From positions 33,625,230-33,689,229 of the forward strand of contig NC_088677.1 in assembly GCF_950023065.1 (NCBI RefSeq): 64,000 bases of DNA, given 5' to 3'. The stretch is from Planococcus citri. Its lineage: Eukaryota; Arthropoda; Insecta; Hemiptera; Pseudococcidae. This document shows, in pieces, positions 59,861 to 64,000 of the stretch (positions are counted from its first letter, which is position 1; each line of letters begins with the position of its first letter). Made by a program: the position numbers and the translations under genes. Below the pieces are notes generated by a model that searched no databases, had not been told where the DNA came from, and was given only the letters and a program-made list of their open reading frames with translations.

Positions 59861-62800
59861 ATGTTGCCACCTATTGTTATAGGCTTATTTCTATTAGGTA
59901 AGAGTGAGGAAAACTTTCGTTACGTTACCTATCTAGTATCTACTTTTCACGCTTGCAATTTTGAACATTTTATTTCTCGCTATTAAAACGTGTTTGAGTG
60001 TTACAATATAGATTAAAATTCAATTTAATCAACTCGAATATCTGTTATAATTGTAATTTTTGATCGAACTAATGTTTCTTTTCAGCTTGCAATGTTCGAA
60101 GTGAGGTGAGCCAAGACAGCCCCGTGGAACAGATTGTCAAAGATATCAAAGAATCAAATACCACAGGCATGGATAAAATAACGAAACTATACAAGGATTA
60201 TGAAAATCTGACACTTGATGTTGCAAGCGTACCATCCGTTAGATATGGCGAAGATAGTCTGCGGGAAGAGTGCGAAAAAAATGGTGGAAACGGAACGTAC
60301 GAGGTTGCATTGGTTCGTATTATCGTCATTTGGTGATTATTATACCCTATTGTTGCCTTGCCATTCATGTATTCTAATTTCTACCTGAATCCCTCGTTAA
60401 TGAAAAATTGAAATGGTAAAAATATTTTTCACACCATCTCTTAACGATAACCCCCTCCTCCCTTTTCCATAAAAAAAATCATAACGTGTTTGAATAGTCC
60501 TGCTAAAGTTCTGTGTTTTTTTAAAATTGAAAATCAAATAGAACTAAATCGCATACGTTTAAGGGCTTGACTTCTATCGACGGAGCTCTCGCAGATTAAA
60601 AATCCAACTTTTGAAAACAAAATTTCGTATAGAGCGTAAGCTGACAAATTTTGAGGACAGGTTGGGCTACTTGCCAAAGTGACGAGCAAGTGTCGCATTG
60701 CTTGTGGCGTCGTGTCTGTTTATTTTACTTTCATTCACGTATTATTGTGTTCCATCAGGTAAAAAATCAAACTCGAGCGATATTCTATTTTTTTTTTGAG
60801 TTGACATTTTAATTCTTCACTTTTTTAGATATTATGTCAAATTGTGATGCTATTTTTTCATTTATTTTTTGAATTAAATTGAAATTAAACTCATTTCCGA
60901 TATTTAAAATTCTTTCCTGTTGACGAAAAAATGTCTACCTAACTGATGGGTTAGGTACTTCTTCCGAATAACTATAATAACCCAAGGCTTTTGTTTCATA
61001 TACGTGTGCTGAAGCTCAACAGAACAGTTCACCTATTCGTAAACTTAGTTATTCTCGTCTTGGCAAGGCAAACCGCTCAACGACCTTACATACGTGTAAT
61101 AGCATTTTAGATTTCGTACTGAGTAATTTTTTTGCACCTTATCTAAGAGAGAAAAAAAAGTCGATACAAAAATTTATCATGATTGTTTATGAACTTTCAA
61201 CGATAACTCGTTGTCATTCTACGTTTGCATTTTGAAAACATTTCAATTCTCATCATCTGATTACATCGAATACCTGCTTGCATATGTACGAATATATAGG
61301 TTCTTGGAGGTCAAATCTTTGTAGTAAGTTAGTTCATAAAAGTGTGCACACTTACACTGATTGAAATTTTCCTACCAAGAAAATCAGTATTGAAAACTTT
61401 TCTCCCACTGTCATTTATCTATACGCTAACTATTGAAATTCCATCATCATTCCAGAAATGATTAATTCTCTTACTTCATGTGTGTAATAATGAATCACTC
61501 CTAGATTACGAATTCCATTAGCTCTGCGTCTTTACGTAGTAAAAATACTTAATAGTTCCCTGCGTGATAATGAAATATCTAATCATCGAAATTATAAATG
61601 ATTATCGTTCGAGTGTAGACTGTAGAGTGGTATACCATGTAGACGAATTGTTTTCAAGACCGTACCTAGTTAAATTTATGCAATTAATTTGATTAGCTTC
61701 GTTATAATGTGGTTTATTTTTAGAACATTGTCGCACTGTTTAATAGAATCATTGAAGATGGAAAATTTTTCGACAGTGTCTTACCTACTACCTACTTCCT
61801 AGTCTATCTCTATAAGCAATAATTGGCTTTCCTCGACGAATCACCTCGTACGAAGTACTCGATTTTATGAAAATTAGGTCGTATTATCTTATGTATATTT
61901 TTTCAAATCGTACCACATTTATCAACTGTAAATCGATGCGAAGATAGGACACTTGTGGCATTGCAGATTTAACGAATGTGAAAAACAGATAATTCTGTAT
62001 TATTCGTATTCGATGTGCGATTGTGTATCTGGCATGCGCATTTTCCAAGAAACCAGAGCTTGCTTTTAAAATCATCATTACTGGTATCTGGCTCTGGTAT
62101 TGCTTTATTTTGCGTATCCGTCATTCGCTAACGAGAGAACCAGTTCGGTCGTGTGCAGTGTTGGCTAGTTTCCTGATGCTTTATCAGCAGTTTGATCATT
62201 CCAACATAGACATTTTATTGCTCCATTCGATATTTGAACTAAATTTAGCAGACCGTCAATTGCTCGAACAAAACTGTACCTACTCAATGTTTAATGTGGC
62301 GGTACTTGGTAATAAGGAAAAAATATCGAATAAGTGCAGATTTAATGGCCAATTCAGATGTATGGCGATTAAGTTTTTCGATTGACTGGCGAAAAATGTA
62401 TACACAAAATACATTACGTTTAGTTTATTTTGAAATTAATCATCGGTCTGATAATACTGATGATGTGTTGGATTTAATGTAGGTAGGTAGGTATAGTAGG
62501 TACTGAATTTTTATCGGAATTTTGTTTCGGTTTATTAAAGTTGCATTTAATGGTACCTATTTATTTACAATTAAATTAATCAAAGTAGAAATTAACATCT
62601 GAATTATTAAATGAACGATGTTTTTTTTCTCATTTCAGAAAGCATATCAAAATATGAGAAAATGCTTCACAGGAATTGTTTCGTTTGCAGAGTTACCAGC
62701 TAAAATTAAGAAATCCAAACCCTACGGAGAACTGGATACTGTGTTCAAAGAATACTGCTCGTAAGTATCGAATCGATTTTTCTGTGTATCTCTAGCTACG

Positions 62801-63213
62801 TGTGTTTAAAATTTATTTGAAATGAATAAAAAATGAAAAAGCTTTGAATTTAATATTTATAAAATAATTATGGTCACTTGATTGCATTTTGATCAATTTA
62901 TACGGTCGATGGCCATCCAGCATTTCATTTTGGCTGAGTAAAATTTATGGATTTACCGCCCCCCACCCCTCTTTAAAAAAAACTATGAGACAATAACGCG
63001 GGCATATTTTATTATTGATTGATTTATTGATTCTACACTGAGTTTTTTCAATTTACAGGAAAACTCTAGATATCCGACGTTGTGTGACAACTTACCTCAT
63101 TGCAATGGTCCCTTGCATGGACGACAGGCATAAGTATATCAGATTTCACGCGCATGAAGCCATCGAATCAATCATGGATTTCGTTTGCGAAAACGAAGGC
63201 GATCATATTGCTC
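59861..63213 (+). CDS. secreted 27 kDa haemolymph glycoprotein family (DUF1397), partial
   Basis: Four exons are visible: 59861-59897, 60086-60303 (or to 60312), 62639-62760 and 63059-63213. The last ends in a GTAAGT donor in phase 1, and the rest lies beyond the window. The N-terminus MLPPIVIGLFLLACNVRS is a signal peptide, so the product is secreted, probably into haemolymph. About 177 residues are seen. Conserved cysteines occur in REECEKN, MRKCF, EYCS, IRRCV, VPCMDD and FVCEN, matching the DUF1397/27 kDa haemolymph glycoprotein family of insects, whose function is poorly known. The donor of exon 2 is ambiguous between GAG|gttgca and TTG|gttcgt, nine bases apart and both in phase. Intron 2 is 2.3 kb. 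Confidence 0.85.
60313..62638 (+). other. second intron of the haemolymph-protein gene
   Basis: About 2.3 kb, AT-rich. The longest frame, 62023-62385, shows no recognisable domain. No nested gene is supported. Confidence 0.45.
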
Positions 63214-64000
63214 GTAAGTGTAAATATCTTCGGCATGTTCCGTCAAATTGAAAATTTCTAAAATGAAAGCCCCCGCGCAAGTTAAATATGAATTTCATTT
63301 GCGAATTTTTTTCTCATGACTCATGAGAAACTTTTACGTTTTATCCGTCGAGATTCAGATAACGTAACCCGGTTTGTAAAACTTTTGATTAACTACCACT
63401 GTCGTGGAATCAATCAAAAAATTTTCACGTTTTTTCGAAAAATTAATACCTCATCGATGGATTTTAATGGCTCAGATTTTTACTCTTGTAGACTTGACTT
63501 TTGAGTACTTATTTCAACGAAATGCTAGTTTCACGGGCTGATTGAGTGAAATACTCGTATATCATTTTTGTAGAAAGCAATATCTTTAATTGGTATGTAG
63601 CTTTAAGAACCAGCTTACTCGTAGGAGGTTTTATTTCGCAGCGAACGCTACAGAAGCATTTACTCGCACGAACAAAATTATTGAAGTCGACTAAGGTGAA
63701 CCGGTTTCCTTGTTGAGCTTAAAATTAAAGTAATTTGTCGGTTTTGCGTGAATTGCATTTCGCTGATCATCGACGTAAACACATTACTTGCGTAAATTTA
63801 AAAATTTTTTCCATCTCAGCTAGAATTATTAAGAATAAATACTCAATTGCTTGATAATGATTTTTAAACGTTCTTATAGTCCTGCGTACACGTTTAATGA
63901 CGCAAAATATTCGCGAATTTTTTAATCACCTTATGGTTGCTGAATTTTTACATTTTACGAGAATTGACAGCATTGTAACTCGAAAATCGTTTATTTATAT
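63214..64000. other. intron running off the window
   Basis: It follows the last recognised donor at 63213. Acceptor-like AGs near 63498, 63573 and 63653 give translations that do not continue the DUF1397 pattern (an L-F type continuation is expected), so the next exon is probably outside the window. Confidence 0.45.

Noticed and set aside
62023..62385. 120-codon frame in the haemolymph-protein intron
   Set aside because: No domain, no regulatory context and composition like the flanking intron.
63654..63702. Candidate terminal exon of the DUF1397 gene
   Set aside because: The acceptor and phase are possible, but the translation stops after 16 codons and does not follow the family's pattern. 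The real next exon is probably outside the window.

Overview
The window is AT-rich animal nuclear DNA. It has GT-AG introns, insect-type orthologues (CREB, DCP1, USP5, a CAT-type amino-acid transporter, mRpL33, a 27 kDa haemolymph-protein family member), a copia retrotransposon and many short non-autonomous DNA transposons. An insect is the best guess. The haemolymph family and the abundant TAGGTACCTA-type words would suit a sternorrhynchan hemipteran, but that part is inference.

Layout. Bases 1-1655 hold only doubtful coding scraps. Bases 1664-3101 are a hAT-type MITE carrying a second, unrelated hAT-type MITE nested inside it; each has a perfect 8-bp target duplication. Bases 3953-9690 are a decayed, intron-containing copy of a fat facets/USP9X deubiquitinase. 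Bases 10339-10867 are an array of 16-bp doublets, followed by a small inverted-repeat element (10950-11331). Bases ~11430-20985 are a foldback element whose arms carry ~143-bp tandem repeats. A 6.6-kb copia element (13201-19848; LTRs differ at 2 of 425 positions) interrupts its right arm, and that copia is itself interrupted by another copy of the first MITE family (17002-17602). Bases 21520-26088 (minus strand) are a complete 13-exon cationic amino-acid transporter with a 1.55-kb palindrome in one intron. Bases 26089-32900 are non-coding apart from a 1.24-kb palindromic element (29015-30252).

The right half is gene-dense and largely intact: CREB (+, 42858-49429, with a probable 5'UTR exon about 9 kb upstream), DCP1 (-, intronless), USP5 (+, 15 exons), then a mitochondrial cluster. 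In that cluster an LYR-motif protein and an MTRFR-type ribosome-rescue factor lie on the minus strand, with the first stop codon separated from the second start codon by one base, and mRpL33 lies head-to-head with them. The window ends inside a secreted DUF1397/27 kDa haemolymph protein gene.

The most notable points are the TAA-G-ATG junction suggesting a bicistronic mitochondrial mRNA, the hAT MITE families built of amplified short motifs with nesting that gives relative dates, and the unprocessed faf pseudogene. Homology statements rest on recalled family signatures; no search was run.
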